DNA of 27,792 nt, from NCBI GenBank assembly GCA_020650975.1, contig JAIPMN010002509.1, positions 1 through 27,792 of the forward strand, given 5' to 3'. The notes beneath the pieces were generated by a model. The model saw nothing but the letters and a program-made list of their open reading frames with translations. It was not told where the DNA came from and searched no databases. This DNA is from Apostichopus californicus (lineage: Eukaryota > Echinodermata > Holothuroidea > Aspidochirotida > Stichopodidae). Position numbers and translations under genes: made by a program. Every line of letters starts with the position of its first letter. Within the stretch, counting starts at the first letter, position 1. This document shows, one piece after another, positions 1 through 9,900 of the stretch.

Positions 1-700
1 TCCCCCCCCCCCCCAGATGCGATTTGTAGTGTTATAAAAAATTACTAAAACAAAAACTTTTTGACAAAGGACGAAACGTATTATGTTCTTTAGTAAAACT
101 TATTACCGCCGACCATCACAATAACCACTGCAGTTGTTATCCGCTCACTAACAATCCTGCCCGCGTTCTCCACGACAATTTTCATAGGCTAGTAGTTGTA
201 CCAGGGGTCATTATCTTAAACTCCAAAAGTCGCAACGTAGGCTTAATATTTTGCATAACTTTTTTTGTCTAATATGGATGTGAATGAGTGGAAACAGTCT
301 GCTTGAGAAAGTTGTACTCAATTGCAAGTAGTGTGAATGGGTTTAAGAATGCTTTGGACAAGCACTGCATTGTAATCGGGTTCAAGTTGAGTGTTTGTGT
401 CTTAAGTTTTTCCCCTCCTATAGGGTCCTTGATGGGGACTTGAGTGTCCCTCCTGATCCTTTTTTCTACTAAACTAACTATTTTACGGCATCACTGTAAA
501 TGTTTTGGTCAGAGATAAGTCATTAGTCAGCATTATATTCAGATCTCTGTTTGAAGTAGAGTCGTGCATAGACACGGCTCTGTTTGAAGTCAGAACCGTC
601 TCTCTGTTTGAAGTTATTACATAGCGCCCTCCTATTAATGTACGCGCCGATCCACGGCAAGCCTTTTCAAATTTACCGAGTTCAACATAATTATATCAAA
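1..700. other. Intergenic/intronic DNA, no gene seen
   Basis: A run of 13 C opens the window. I see no coding potential or RNA gene. The 13-base word ctctgtttgaagt occurs three times (545-557, 578-590, 602-614) at 33- and 24-base spacing, a small degenerate repeat cluster. The last part (about 620-707) may be the 3' untranslated end of the LINE fragment that follows on the minus strand. Confidence 0.5.
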
Positions 701-707
701 TGTATTA

Positions 708-941
708 CTACTTTGTGTCGTCGAGTCGTGTCCGACCCCTGGTGATGACCATGACTCTCATCCTCCAATCCTTCCGGCTCCTGGTTGCCCCTCGCAGTCC
801 ATCCAGAGTCAGCCCAGTCGCCTGCTTGACACCATCCATCCATCGTGCTCGTGGCCTGCCCCTCTTTCGTGATCCATCACCCATTCCCACCATTATTGAT
901 TTTTCCAGGGAGTCATCAAATGTATTAGTAGACCTAAAATG
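708..941 (-). mobile_element. LINE reverse-transcriptase C-terminal fragment (RTE-like endonuclease-RT)
   Basis: The minus strand is open here and reads D-S-L-E-K-S-I-M, then GDGSRKRGRPRARWMDGV, then G-L-T-L, R-K-D-W-R and a terminal T-R-G-R-T-R-L-D before the stop at 708-710. The pattern 'LEK..M.G...GSR.RGRPR.RW.D.....G..L......R..W' followed by 'RGR.RLD' and a stop is the familiar C-terminus of endonuclease-reverse transcriptases of RTE-like non-LTR retrotransposons. These are often annotated as craniofacial development protein 2-like or 'endonuclease-reverse transcriptase'. Only the extreme tail is present: the catalytic RT motifs and the endonuclease domain are absent, so it is a 5'-truncated dead copy. 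The open frame continues upstream to 1091 (42 more residues plus), but that part does not match the family and is probably flanking DNA read by chance. The element group is inferred from recalled motifs, not from an alignment. Confidence 0.75.
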
Positions 942-964
942 GTTCAAAGAGTGAATATAAGCCA

Positions 965-1867
965 TTTTTATAGTTTTCTGTTTACTCTTGAAGTACTTCC
1001 TAATGAAGCTACTTGCTAATGGGAAATAAAGTAAAATTACAGCGAGGAGTACCAACATCTTCAAAGGAGAGAATGGGCGTGCCCACCCCAAAATGTTCGA
1101 TGCCCCCTAATACCTCCTCCCCTCCAGATGAACTTTACTATTTCCAAACAAAAACTTGGGTCAGAAGATAAACACTTTTTGTACTGCTGTAATTAACTTA
1201 CGTCTACCACCAAAATTCTGCTGATTTGAAGCTCAAATAATGAAAACTGCAAAGCATCAGGACCCCCCCCCGGGTCCATCAGGAGCCGTATGGTGGGCCA
1301 CTGCACCCATCCCAACATGGCTCCGCGCAAGTTACATTGGCGCTTACATTAACCGAATTCTGTGCCCCTCCTCCCAAGTGTTACTCTCATTTCGCTGAGT
1401 CCACCCACTTCTCAGAAAATGTCTAGCTGAGCCACTGGTTTTGCGACCCCGTGTTGAGCTAAACTTAGCTCTAGCCTCCTCAACTTTCCCAAGTATATAC
1501 TGAAAAATGGCATAAGCTACAGACTGAAGGCCACTTTAGTGGGTGAAGCCAGCAGTGTTCAGTAACAACTAATGCTGAGTGTCACCCTGAACTGATCCAC
1601 AAGGGCCCATTATGCAGCACTGCTACTGCGGAACTTCCATAATGAGCATATGATATATATAGGGAAGGGACTGGATACATGTTAAACTTGTGGTGCACCA
1701 AGTACGCTTTCCATAGGTCTCATCAAGATCTCTTTTCCATGTTTTAAAGTTTCTTCACCATTGTATTTGGGAAACTGACTGTGGTATAAATGATATGGCT
1801 CGAAAAGGGCAAGAGCGAAGGAATTCAGTACGTCCACTCACTTTAATAAATGCTGGCCACTTTTCAC
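965..1867. other. Non-coding stretch, no gene seen
   Basis: Holds a nine-C run (1263-1271) followed by cgggtcc, and scattered C-rich patches near 1100-1130. The end of a hAT-like terminus (gccactg at 1431-1437) is visible but has no partner. No protein-coding exon is convincing. Confidence 0.4.
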
Positions 1868-2086
1868 CTGTGTCTGTTCGAAAATAAGTACCAAGGCACC
1901 TTGTGGGAAAACAGAATTTTACCATCTCTCTGATTTAGCAGGAAGTACACTTGCACCCTGCCTCCAGTATATTCCCCCTCCCCCAGTTCGTTCGATGTCT
2001 CTATAAATCGCCACTCTTCGTTACTGCTTTGCACCATAGGAATACCTCGTTTTCCTGTAAATTTACCTTCACCATGTGGCGAGTTG
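1868..2086 (-). CDS. Candidate internal coding exon, unidentified protein
   Basis: On the minus strand a pyrimidine-rich acceptor (gcatttctattttag, AG at 2088-2087) is followed by 219 open bases. They end at a plausible donor, CACAG|GTGAAA (GT at 1867-1866). The exon is phase 2 at both ends and exactly 73 codons long, so including or skipping it keeps the frame. The peptide begins N-S-P-H-G-E-G-K-F-T-G-K-R-G and continues with N-E-E-W-R-F-I-E-T-S-N-E-L-G-E-G-E-Y. It ends V-Q-V-Y-F-L-L-N-Q-R-D-G-K-I-L-F-S-H-K-V-P-W. It is rich in charged and aromatic residues and lacks the Leu/Ile/Asn/Tyr bias of chance frames in this A/T-rich DNA. I do not recognise the domain. No neighbouring exon of the same gene was found. 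It could instead be a fragment of an unrecognised transposon or a chance open frame. Confidence 0.4.
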
Positions 2087-2103
2087 CTAAAATAGAAATG
2101 CAA

Positions 2104-4424
2104 TAGTTGCCTGATACCATTAATTTAGACCAGTGTACACACATATGCACCCTGCACACTGATGCACCCATGACTACGGTACGCGCGCATTACGATCTAA
2201 AATATTTAGTGTTACTTGTGTTAGTGATACGCTGTGTTTACCAGCAAGTTTCCACTTTTCAAGGATCGGAATAAACTAGAGGACTAACTTAGACTAAGCC
2301 TGTATCTCGACATATATTGTTGGCGGAGTTACAGGTACAATAGAAAGGTGACACAACAGGAAGACTTGTTGGAGTTTTACCCTCTTAAATCGGTAAGTTA
2401 TTTGCAGTAACAGAAATTGGGTTGGAATAAGGTGGGCATCCTGGAATTGGAATAACCCTGGTTAGGCTACGTAGACCAGGCTACAGTGTTTCTTGAGCTT
2501 GTAAAACCAATCAAACCTAGATTACAAGCTCATTTTGCTGCCTTTATCATGTTACTTGTTAGTAAAGTTATTCGTTGTTTTCAAAGTGTGTGAAGATGAT
2601 CGGTCTGTAACATATATGCCTATATAGGCCTAGGCTGCCTGTTATTTGTTAAGAAGTAGCACTAACAGCTAAGTTCTAGGCCTATGGTATTGCTCATAAT
2701 ATCACCTCTAACTTTTTATTTTAGTCTAATGGCAGGTTTGAATTATAGCCTAATGTCAGGGCATCTTGGTCCGAAAGGCGCCAGTTGAAATAATTTCAAG
2801 TTCCAAAATTTACAACTGGTATTGGAGGCTGTAACCTGGCATATAATGTAGACTACTTAGGGCCTAGGCCTAGTCTGTTTGGGCTAATGTAATGGTATCT
2901 TTTCTTCATTTGGCAGTTTAGATAAGCCTAAGCAGGTTGTGTTCCCAGAGCCTCCTTGTGCCTCTCAGTCTTTATTCCTAGACAGTGAATAACAAATGTA
3001 CTTATCCCCTGGAATGCACAGTTTCAAACACACCTGATTGTACAACAACAGGAGGATTAAATTGAACAATGGAATGGATTCAGCAGTTCAAGATCACTAT
3101 AAAGATAGGTTTATCCTTGTGACACCCACAATCTTAACCCTTTACATGTGTTAGAATTGTTGTAGGTTGTGGATATTGATGTATAGGTGCCTGGGTTACT
3201 ACAAAGTTATATTTGGACTTTTGGAGATATACAGTATCCCATCTTTGAATTTGCTATAACTTGATCGAGAGAGACTAAGGTCTGCTCGGCCTACCTACAT
3301 TTTTCATATCTTCTGTGGATTGTACATTTCATTATTCATTTCATAGTCTAATATGTAGTGACCTTTTTCAAACTTTTATCTGTTCGGTAAACAGCATTAT
3401 GACATGGCTTTCAATAGGTAACTGAGCTTGTTTCCCAGCCTATGATATCTTCCATACTTTTATGTGTTCAGTGCCTCAATAATTGGAAGTCTAGCTGATA
3501 GTTTCATATGGTGTGGGACAGTTGCATTGAGATCCATTGGAAACTATATAACAATTGGCCCCCATCTTGAAGTCTTTATCTTTCTGTATGGATATAATGA
3601 ATGAGAAGAAGTTTATATATTTATTCAATATTTCCCACAGGGGCCCCCTAATTATCCCAGGTCCTAAAACTTTTTCCACTGACCCCCCCTCCCCCCCCAG
3701 CTTGTAAGGCCTGGTGTGAATACCATTTAAATGTATAATGCATCATCAGCACCTTACTCATTGTGAATGTTTTATTATTTTTCTTGTTTAATAAAGAGCC
3801 ATTTGTGCTCAGATGACCTCCCCCCAGCTTCCTATATTCAGCTAGAACCTTATCCACCCTTTCCAGAATATATGATACTTACTACACAGCAATTGTAAGT
3901 CGCAACCAACTTCATTGCATCAATGATATTGCACAATTTAACACTCCACACAATGCTGTACATAGCAGCAACTGCAGCACGTTTCCTAAATCCTAACTAA
4001 CCTACCGTACGTTTCCTCTAAACATTTAAGAGTAAACAGCACAGGTGCAAACTTCCTTCTTTTTGTGCAAAATTTGGAGGAACTGTGCAGATCAAAGTGT
4101 TGCTATTGCTTTGAAATAAAGTTTCATTCAGGAAGTATATAATGTATTGTTCACCTTTTGTGTAGTAGTTTTTAGGTTCTTAATTTCTGTTTGTTATATG
4201 AAATAGTTTGAATACTATATAAGGTTCTGTGTATAAGAAAATACTTATCTTATCATTTCGGGTAATTTGGTCATTTGCATAGCATTTTCCTTTGTGATAA
4301 GTTATTCCCTGCACTGTGAAACTTCATCTTCCATATTATAAATTGAATTCAGTTGAGTTAAGATAATTACCAGTTTTTACTGTATGCCCGCCACTGCACA
4401 TACTGTAACTTTTAGAGGTAATGT
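2104..4424. other. Non-coding stretch, no gene seen
   Basis: A small CpG cluster (tacggtacgcgcgc) lies at about 2178-2191. The palindromic word aggcctag and close variants recur between about 2620 and 2925. C-runs occur at 3683-3698. A GTAAGT at about 2391 could be a splice donor but nothing supports an exon before it. The short minus-strand open frames at 3491-3857 read through the C-runs as poly-glycine and look spurious. Confidence 0.4.
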
Positions 4425-4712
4425 TTGTATGTATGTATATTAGATCCTCCTGCAAGCAGGAACTCGCAAAGAAGCCTCAATGGCTTTAAGCCAATGAGGC
4501 TTCTTTGCGAGTTCCTGCTTGCAGGAGGATCTAATATCAAAGCCGCAAGCTGACCGAAGTCAGTCTCTTAGATTCATATTTAACGTCCATGATTATGAAT
4601 TGTCAATCGTCAACAACTCTGTAACTGGACGACATACATTAATCTTGGAGTGACTCGAACTGGGAACCTTATGATTGGAAGGCACCGGCGTTAACCACTG
4701 AGCTAACACTCC
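4425..4712 (-). mobile_element. tRNA-derived SINE, copy 1, with foldback 3' end
   Basis: Read on the minus strand from 4712, the element starts GGAGTGTTAGCTCAGTGG. This holds an RNA polymerase III A box (4706-4689), and a B box, GTTCGAGTC, follows at about 4660-4652. Together they form the head of a tRNA-derived SINE. A unique body of about 105 bases runs to about 4538, then comes a 50-base palindrome (4437-4537), and the element ends in a short (ATAC)n tail reading into 4425. A second copy with the same head, body, tail and (ATAC)n end lies on the plus strand at 24977-25220. The two bodies differ at roughly one base in ten. I could not find convincing target-site duplications. Copy 1 differs by carrying an extra inverted copy of the 3' segment. 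SINEs of this kind are mobilised by a partner LINE; which one is not determinable here. Confidence 0.8.
4437..4537. repeat. Near-perfect 50-bp inverted repeat (foldback)
   Basis: The left arm 4437-4486 and right arm 4488-4537 are reverse complements at 49 of 50 positions, with a single spacer base (T at 4487) and one A/A mismatch (4480 against 4494). Each arm carries the 3' segment of the SINE, including cttgcaggaggatcta and its complement. The short spacer makes this a true palindrome rather than an ordinary stem-loop. In single-stranded form it would fold into a long hairpin with a few bases opened for the loop. Confidence 0.95.
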
Positions 4713-5780
4713 TTAAAGTTTGAGTTTTATGTTTCCAATACCAGACAATGTACAGTTTATCTGCAGGGTCATAGGCTAGAAAGGGATTGTCTTTTGGGGA
4801 AAAGGTGGAAGTATTCAGTTGCAACAAGAAAATGTTGGTTTCCAAGTTGTTTCAAGATCGGAACAATACATGTAAACTCTTGAAGTAACTGCGATGAGAG
4901 AAAATTTGTGATGAAAGGAAACTGAACAAAGCCAACTAATCAAGTTTCACTCCTTATATATGACTATGTCTGCAAGTTTGGTCTTTGTGGAATTGTTGTA
5001 ATAACATTGCGGGATTTTAGTAGTCACTGTAGTGATTTTAAAGTGAACTGTATGAAGTCAATGATTCCAGCACCACAATAACAGTACTTAAGTACGCAAA
5101 CCTTTGGTAGGGGCAGTACTATCATGTGTTAAAGGAAAATGCTTTGATGATCGCTATAAAAAGCTTGCTGAAGTGCACAATTGAGTGACCGCTGACCAGT
5201 ATGATTTCTTGCATATAGTGAAGGAGGCACTGGGTAGGGGAGGGGTGGAGGGTGGGGTGGGGGTTATGGATTGGATAATACTGATGAGCTTAAAGGGAGA
5301 GCCCAATTTGACCAACTTTCTAGATAGGCAGCTACGAATGCAGAAAGACCTAAAACTACTGTGCAATATGTATAGGCCAACTATGTACAGTACGTACACT
5401 GAATGCAGTACTTAGTTATATAGTGTTTGTACTTTTTATTTGTATTTGTTTACTCCTTGTTGGAGATTACTTCAGTGCCTCGATCAAACAGACAAGAGAT
5501 AAGAAAACAAGAGTTATTGACAAATACTCCAATAGATCATTTAGCTCACTCAGAGATCTATATGTGAAGGGAGTAGTAAGATGATGATTTACAAACTATA
5601 TAAATATTGTTAACCTTGAACTCTCTCTGAATTACAAAAGGAAAAAACAACACCCAGGAAATACTTCACAGCTTGATTTAATTGTAATTACATAAGTACT
5701 TAATCTGGTATTAATTCCTAACAATACATATTAGTCTAGATGGAATTAATATTTTGTAGCACTGATATCTTAAGGTTACA
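4713..5780. other. Non-coding stretch, no gene seen
   Basis: There is a G-rich patch at about 5228-5270 (runs of GGGG and GGTGGGG). The open frames over 5154-5415 on both strands cross this patch, and no splice sites or recognisable domains support them. Confidence 0.4.
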
Positions 5781-5804
5781 GTTTCAAATTCACACCCCTC
5801 CCCT

Positions 5805-5817
5805 CCCCCCCCCCCCC
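5805..5817. repeat. Poly-C run (13 C)
   Basis: Thirteen consecutive C, preceded by cacccctcccct. Read from the minus strand this gives a glycine-rich end to a chance open frame. Such C/G runs recur through the window (also about 3683-3698, 6624-6655, 6895-6931, 17376-17388, 19281-19291, 27717-27739). Confidence 0.9.
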
Positions 5818-5934
5818 ATTCCCTCATAGATAATCAAGAAAATTGGCCTATTATCTTCTTTACAACCAAGCAAATACTTTTGAGGATTACGTTTTAGTTG
5901 GAAATTGGAGTGGAGAAAAGCAAAGAAATTGTTG

Positions 5935-6015
5935 GCTATAATGATATTTGAACCAGTGACCCGAGGGTTAGAAAGCCCTGAAAGATAGATAAGATCAACT
6001 TGATTAAACCCCACA
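5935..6015 (-). mobile_element. Possible decayed tRNA-derived SINE or tRNA pseudogene
   Basis: The minus strand reads ggctttctaaccctcgggtc and then actggttcaaatatcat. This resembles an anticodon stem, variable loop and B box (GGTTCAAAT). About 45 bases upstream, TAATCAAGTTGAT is a poor match to an A box. The T-stem does not pair, so it is not a functional tRNA. This is a weak call resting on one good box. Confidence 0.3.
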
Positions 6016-6623
6016 AAGGGTAATTGAATGCTTGCATTAAACAGTAAACAGCATACTACAAAGAGAAGACTATACAATTTCAAAACAACCAATCCTAAAA
6101 CAATACAATGGACAAGGCAAGAGACTGGAACAGTTCTATGAAAAGGTACCTAACAGGCAAGCTCTAACGATTAAAATTTAAGTTATGAAGTTTCATACAT
6201 TGTGGAATAAATGAGGATAGGTGTGGATTTGTACTAGCCAATGACAGCAGCAACCTAACACCTCCAAGGATCATTGCTCTGTCCAGAACCACACACGTAA
6301 TGGGTGGCCATCCATAACCTCTAGAAGCTGTTGGTAGGACGAGGCCAATGTTGACTGACATCCCCCCGATCACAAAACTTGCCTCTAGGTCAAATAATGG
6401 CTTCAGTATATCTTGTTTATTCACAATCCCACCCCACGATACCAATTTTAATTGCCATACCCCACAAATAACAGAGATCTAAAACATGGCAAGAAATTGT
6501 TATTAACATTGAATTTGTTCATCATTCGCAGAAAATACATCCTAGAGTTCAGCTTCTTCAATAATACATCTACGTGCTCATGCCCGGAAAGCCGTTCCAT
6601 CCCGAGATACTGTACTTGTAATT
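6016..6623. other. Non-coding stretch, no gene seen
   Basis: A 93-codon minus-strand open frame (6164-6445) has fairly ordinary amino-acid composition but starts only at TTG. It lacks good splice sites and matches no family I know. I treat it as unsupported. Confidence 0.35.
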
Positions 6624-6655
6624 CCCCCCCCCACCCCCGCACCCCCGCACCCCCC
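6624..6655. repeat. C-rich run with 8-base tandem (acccccgc)n
   Basis: Nine C are followed by about 2.5 copies of acccccgc. This is simple-sequence DNA. The proline-rich stretch it gives on the plus strand is not evidence for a protein. Confidence 0.85.
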
Positions 6656-6779
6656 TCAATGATACTTCCCTTTATAAAAACTTCATTTGAATAATTCGGG
6701 GACTTTTGAAAAACAAAATCACCACTTCTTTTGTCTTATTAATGTTTAAGTTCTAAAAAAATTCGCCACAATAGTTCAC

Positions 6780-6845
6780 AAAATCATTGATCTGATCCAT
6801 GTACCCAGTATCATTGTACACTATCAACTGAGCTGTCCAGCTGGT
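6780..6845 (-). mobile_element. Possible decayed tRNA-derived SINE head
   Basis: On the minus strand GACAGCTCAGTTGATAG (around 6838-6822) is close to a tRNA A box (TRGCNNAGYNGG) in its normal sequence context, AGCTCAGTTGG. The expected B box about 40 bases on is not recognisable. The unit may be an old SINE relic or chance similarity. Confidence 0.3.
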
Positions 6846-6894
6846 CTTAGTTGGTGATCATTGACTCCTATTGTCATATCTAGCCTGTTCTTGT

Positions 6895-6931
6895 GGTGGG
6901 GGAGGGGAGGTAGGGGCCATTAGGGGGGGGG
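6895..6931. repeat. G-rich tract with quadruplex potential
   Basis: Four or more separate runs of at least four G lie within about 37 bases (gggggaggggaggtagggg, then nine G at 6923-6931). The pattern satisfies a loose G-quadruplex rule on the plus strand. No gene start is visible nearby. Confidence 0.7.
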
Positions 6932-9900
6932 ACCAGTTAGAAGCCACAGCACCTTGCTAACCGAGTTCAAGTACTGCTTTTAACATGCTCAGAGGTGTGC
7001 TTTCATTGAGGGAAAAGGAGGTGGGAATACATGTAGATGGGATGGGATTGAAAGTGAGTATTGGGGGTTGGGACAGGGTATATATAAACCAACAACATCG
7101 GTTAGAAAAAGAATGTGTGTGTTGTGAAAAGTTGCTTAAACAATGTTCAGTTCATATTTAAAGTAAGAAATAAAATTCAAGTGAGCTAGGGACAATTCAA
7201 GTATATATAAGTTCTATGCCACTGTATATTTTAATAATAATAATAATAAAAATATGATGAAAAATATAAATATTCGGGAACACAAATTACACATCATTTA
7301 AGAGTTAATTGTTTTATATCCCCGTGGTCTGTTATAAAAACAAATAACAACTGTGCAAACAGAGCAGATGGGAGATTGAGAAGCACGGGTTAGAATTGAT
7401 TCCTCGGATAAACAAGCATATTAACGTACTACAGTTACATCTGTTGCCTGTGTTGATAGACTCGATCCATCAGGTTGCTCGGTTGTGAACACGTCTTTAG
7501 CAATCAATAAATGTAGCATCATGTGCCAACTGATCATTGTTTAATGAATGCTGCATAACTGCAATTTCCAACATAAAACTATATTTTGTGCAAGATATGG
7601 CTGTAATGACTGTTTGGACAAGAATCAAGAATAATTATCTTTCAATACATGATGTGAATATTATATCTAGCTTTTCATTTTCCCATTGTGGTTGTTTGAT
7701 TGGCCTGCCTCAATTAAAGGCTCAAACTTACTGGCTTTAATTATGACAACATAAATTTCTGCAGAATATTGCTGGCATTGTCAATTTGTCAGTACATATT
7801 ACTGTACAGTAAGTCGTTTTAATTGCACTAGGGATAATATTTGGTGTGAAAGGCACTGTATTAAACACACAGAGCTCTACAACTATAATTAAGTGAATTC
7901 TGGGTGAAACAATGAATCCTACGAGATGAATATATCTGTGATAGACTCGCTGATATATTTTGCCGGTAATTGTGTACTGATAATATTGTTGCTGGGTTGG
8001 TAACGTTACACAAAGGAATTACAAGGGTACCTAGTACTTGTATAGAGGAAACGCTGTTAGTTAGTTCCTATATACTGGTGTATTGTACTTGCCTATAGAT
8101 CCATGTTGACCTTCAAAGGCCTCAAAGAACAAAAGTCTGTCCTATCAATCAGTTTCAACAAAGGTTAAAATTACTAAAAATCACCTTCTTTAACCAAATC
8201 TCACCGTGTAAATATGGCAAATGATGCAAAAAAAAAATTTCTCTCTCACATATTTAGATCCAGAAAACTATTTATAACAAATATATATGACAGAATGAAA
8301 TTCTAGCTCTGCCATTGTTAAAGCCTGTTTGAAATTTGATGTAAGTGGAGATTGGTAACTAATGGATTAAAATAGGTTAACATAAATATATATTTGGACC
8401 TCAAATGTGCATTGCATTGCATTCAATGATTTGATTATTACTTGAAACTATTAAGTCGTCTTAAGCAGATATCTGCAGTATTTCGAAAAAGAAAATGACG
8501 GTTTTACACCAAGAAAAGGAAATTAGGGACATTGCAATATTGTATGTGTTATGTTATGTACTCCTGCTGTTTTGAATTTAAAAAGTGGCAGATTTGAAGT
8601 CAACTAAATACAGAACAGTTGCACAGTCGGGGATTCCGTGAGACCCGGACACTTTATACAACGGTGATATGGTTGGGTTCCTCCACGGGTGTTATTTGAA
8701 CCATATGTTACCTCAGTTTGTGGTATTCATTAGGCACATATTGTCATCTATGTGCCAAATACTTTATTCAGCCAAGGTTACAACTACAGTAATTTTGAGT
8801 TTCCAAGGTTTCAAATATAAATATGTATAGTGACCATTATAGTTACCAGTCACAGTTGTTGGTTTATACTGACAGTCTGGGGGTACTCTGCGGCTCAACT
8901 CCCTGTGTATGTGGTGTATAGTACTATATACACAGTTGAATAAAACCGTCCCTGAATATATGAATATTCATGTTGCATTGACCAATCTCGCTAGTTTATT
9001 TGGTGTACAGTATAGTATTCATTTAAATGACTTTCGATCAGTTAATTTATTACAATAGTTATCTGAATTGGTAATGAAAAGATTTGTGGTAGACTACATG
9101 TCATCAGCTTGCAGTAAAAGAGAGAGATTATATATAAACTTAATGTAAGAGTAGGTTATGTTTGGTCAGAGTTGGTACTGTTAGTGCCATACGGATTACA
9201 GTTACTTATTACGTAGTTGCTCTTATTCTGTGTTTGATTTAGCTTTCACTTTATTATACAGTATGTTGGAGAATTATCCTTTGTAAGTACGAAACGTTTG
9301 CAAAGTAAATTATAAGTAAACAGCCATATTGCTTTGATGTACAGTAGTTTGTATTAGATTTTAAAGACTTTTAACTGTTTGAACTTCATACGAGCTGTCA
9401 GTTATGAATGGTAAGAATGTCTGGGCCTGATAACTACATACAGTATACTCCACAGTTTATGATTGATGTGACATTTACATTGTCTTCATAGAGTCCAGTG
9501 CAGTAGGACATATAATTCTAAATCACTCAAAGTTGTTTCCGTCTAGCCTGGTATTGACAGAAAAAGTCACTGTACTTTATTCAACCATAAAGTGGTCAAC
9601 TTTGTCTTCAAATTTTTCTTACCCTTTTGTAAACTCTTCTCCTACCCCTACCTCTTCCCCTCCTCTTCTTTCCTCTGAGGAACTTTGTGTCAACTTTTAA
9701 AAAGAAAGTGACGTTACTTCTGCTTTAAATATATTTTGCTACTCTGCTAAATTATATCCTGGAGATACAGTCAGTACTGCCATTGCGAAAATGCAACGGA
9801 GGATTAGGATCTTGTGTTCCTTCGGCGCAAGATAATCAAGCTGCCCTGGGATGCATGCATATTTGAGAATGTTCGGGAATCGGGAGGTGGATCAATGTGA

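Noticed and set aside
1258-1445. hAT-like terminus gccactg at 1431-1437 (reads CAGTGGCTCAGCTAG on the minus strand)
   Set aside because: No matching opposite terminus or 8-bp duplication (gttttgcg) was found to the left, so an element cannot be delimited.
2380-2400. GTAAGT donor-like site after a CpG patch
   Set aside because: No bounded exon or start codon frame leads to it; such sites occur by chance.
4381-4396. A second hAT-like end, cccgccactg
   Set aside because: No partner terminus and no flanking 8-bp duplication; too short alone.
5154-5415. Overlapping open frames of 76 and 81 codons on opposite strands
   Set aside because: They cross a G-rich low-complexity patch, lack splice signals and show no domain.
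6164-6445. 93-codon minus-strand open frame with fairly protein-like composition
   Set aside because: Starts only at TTG, has no convincing acceptor/donor pair and no recognisable motif; a shorter internal exon with weak sites is conceivable but unsupported.
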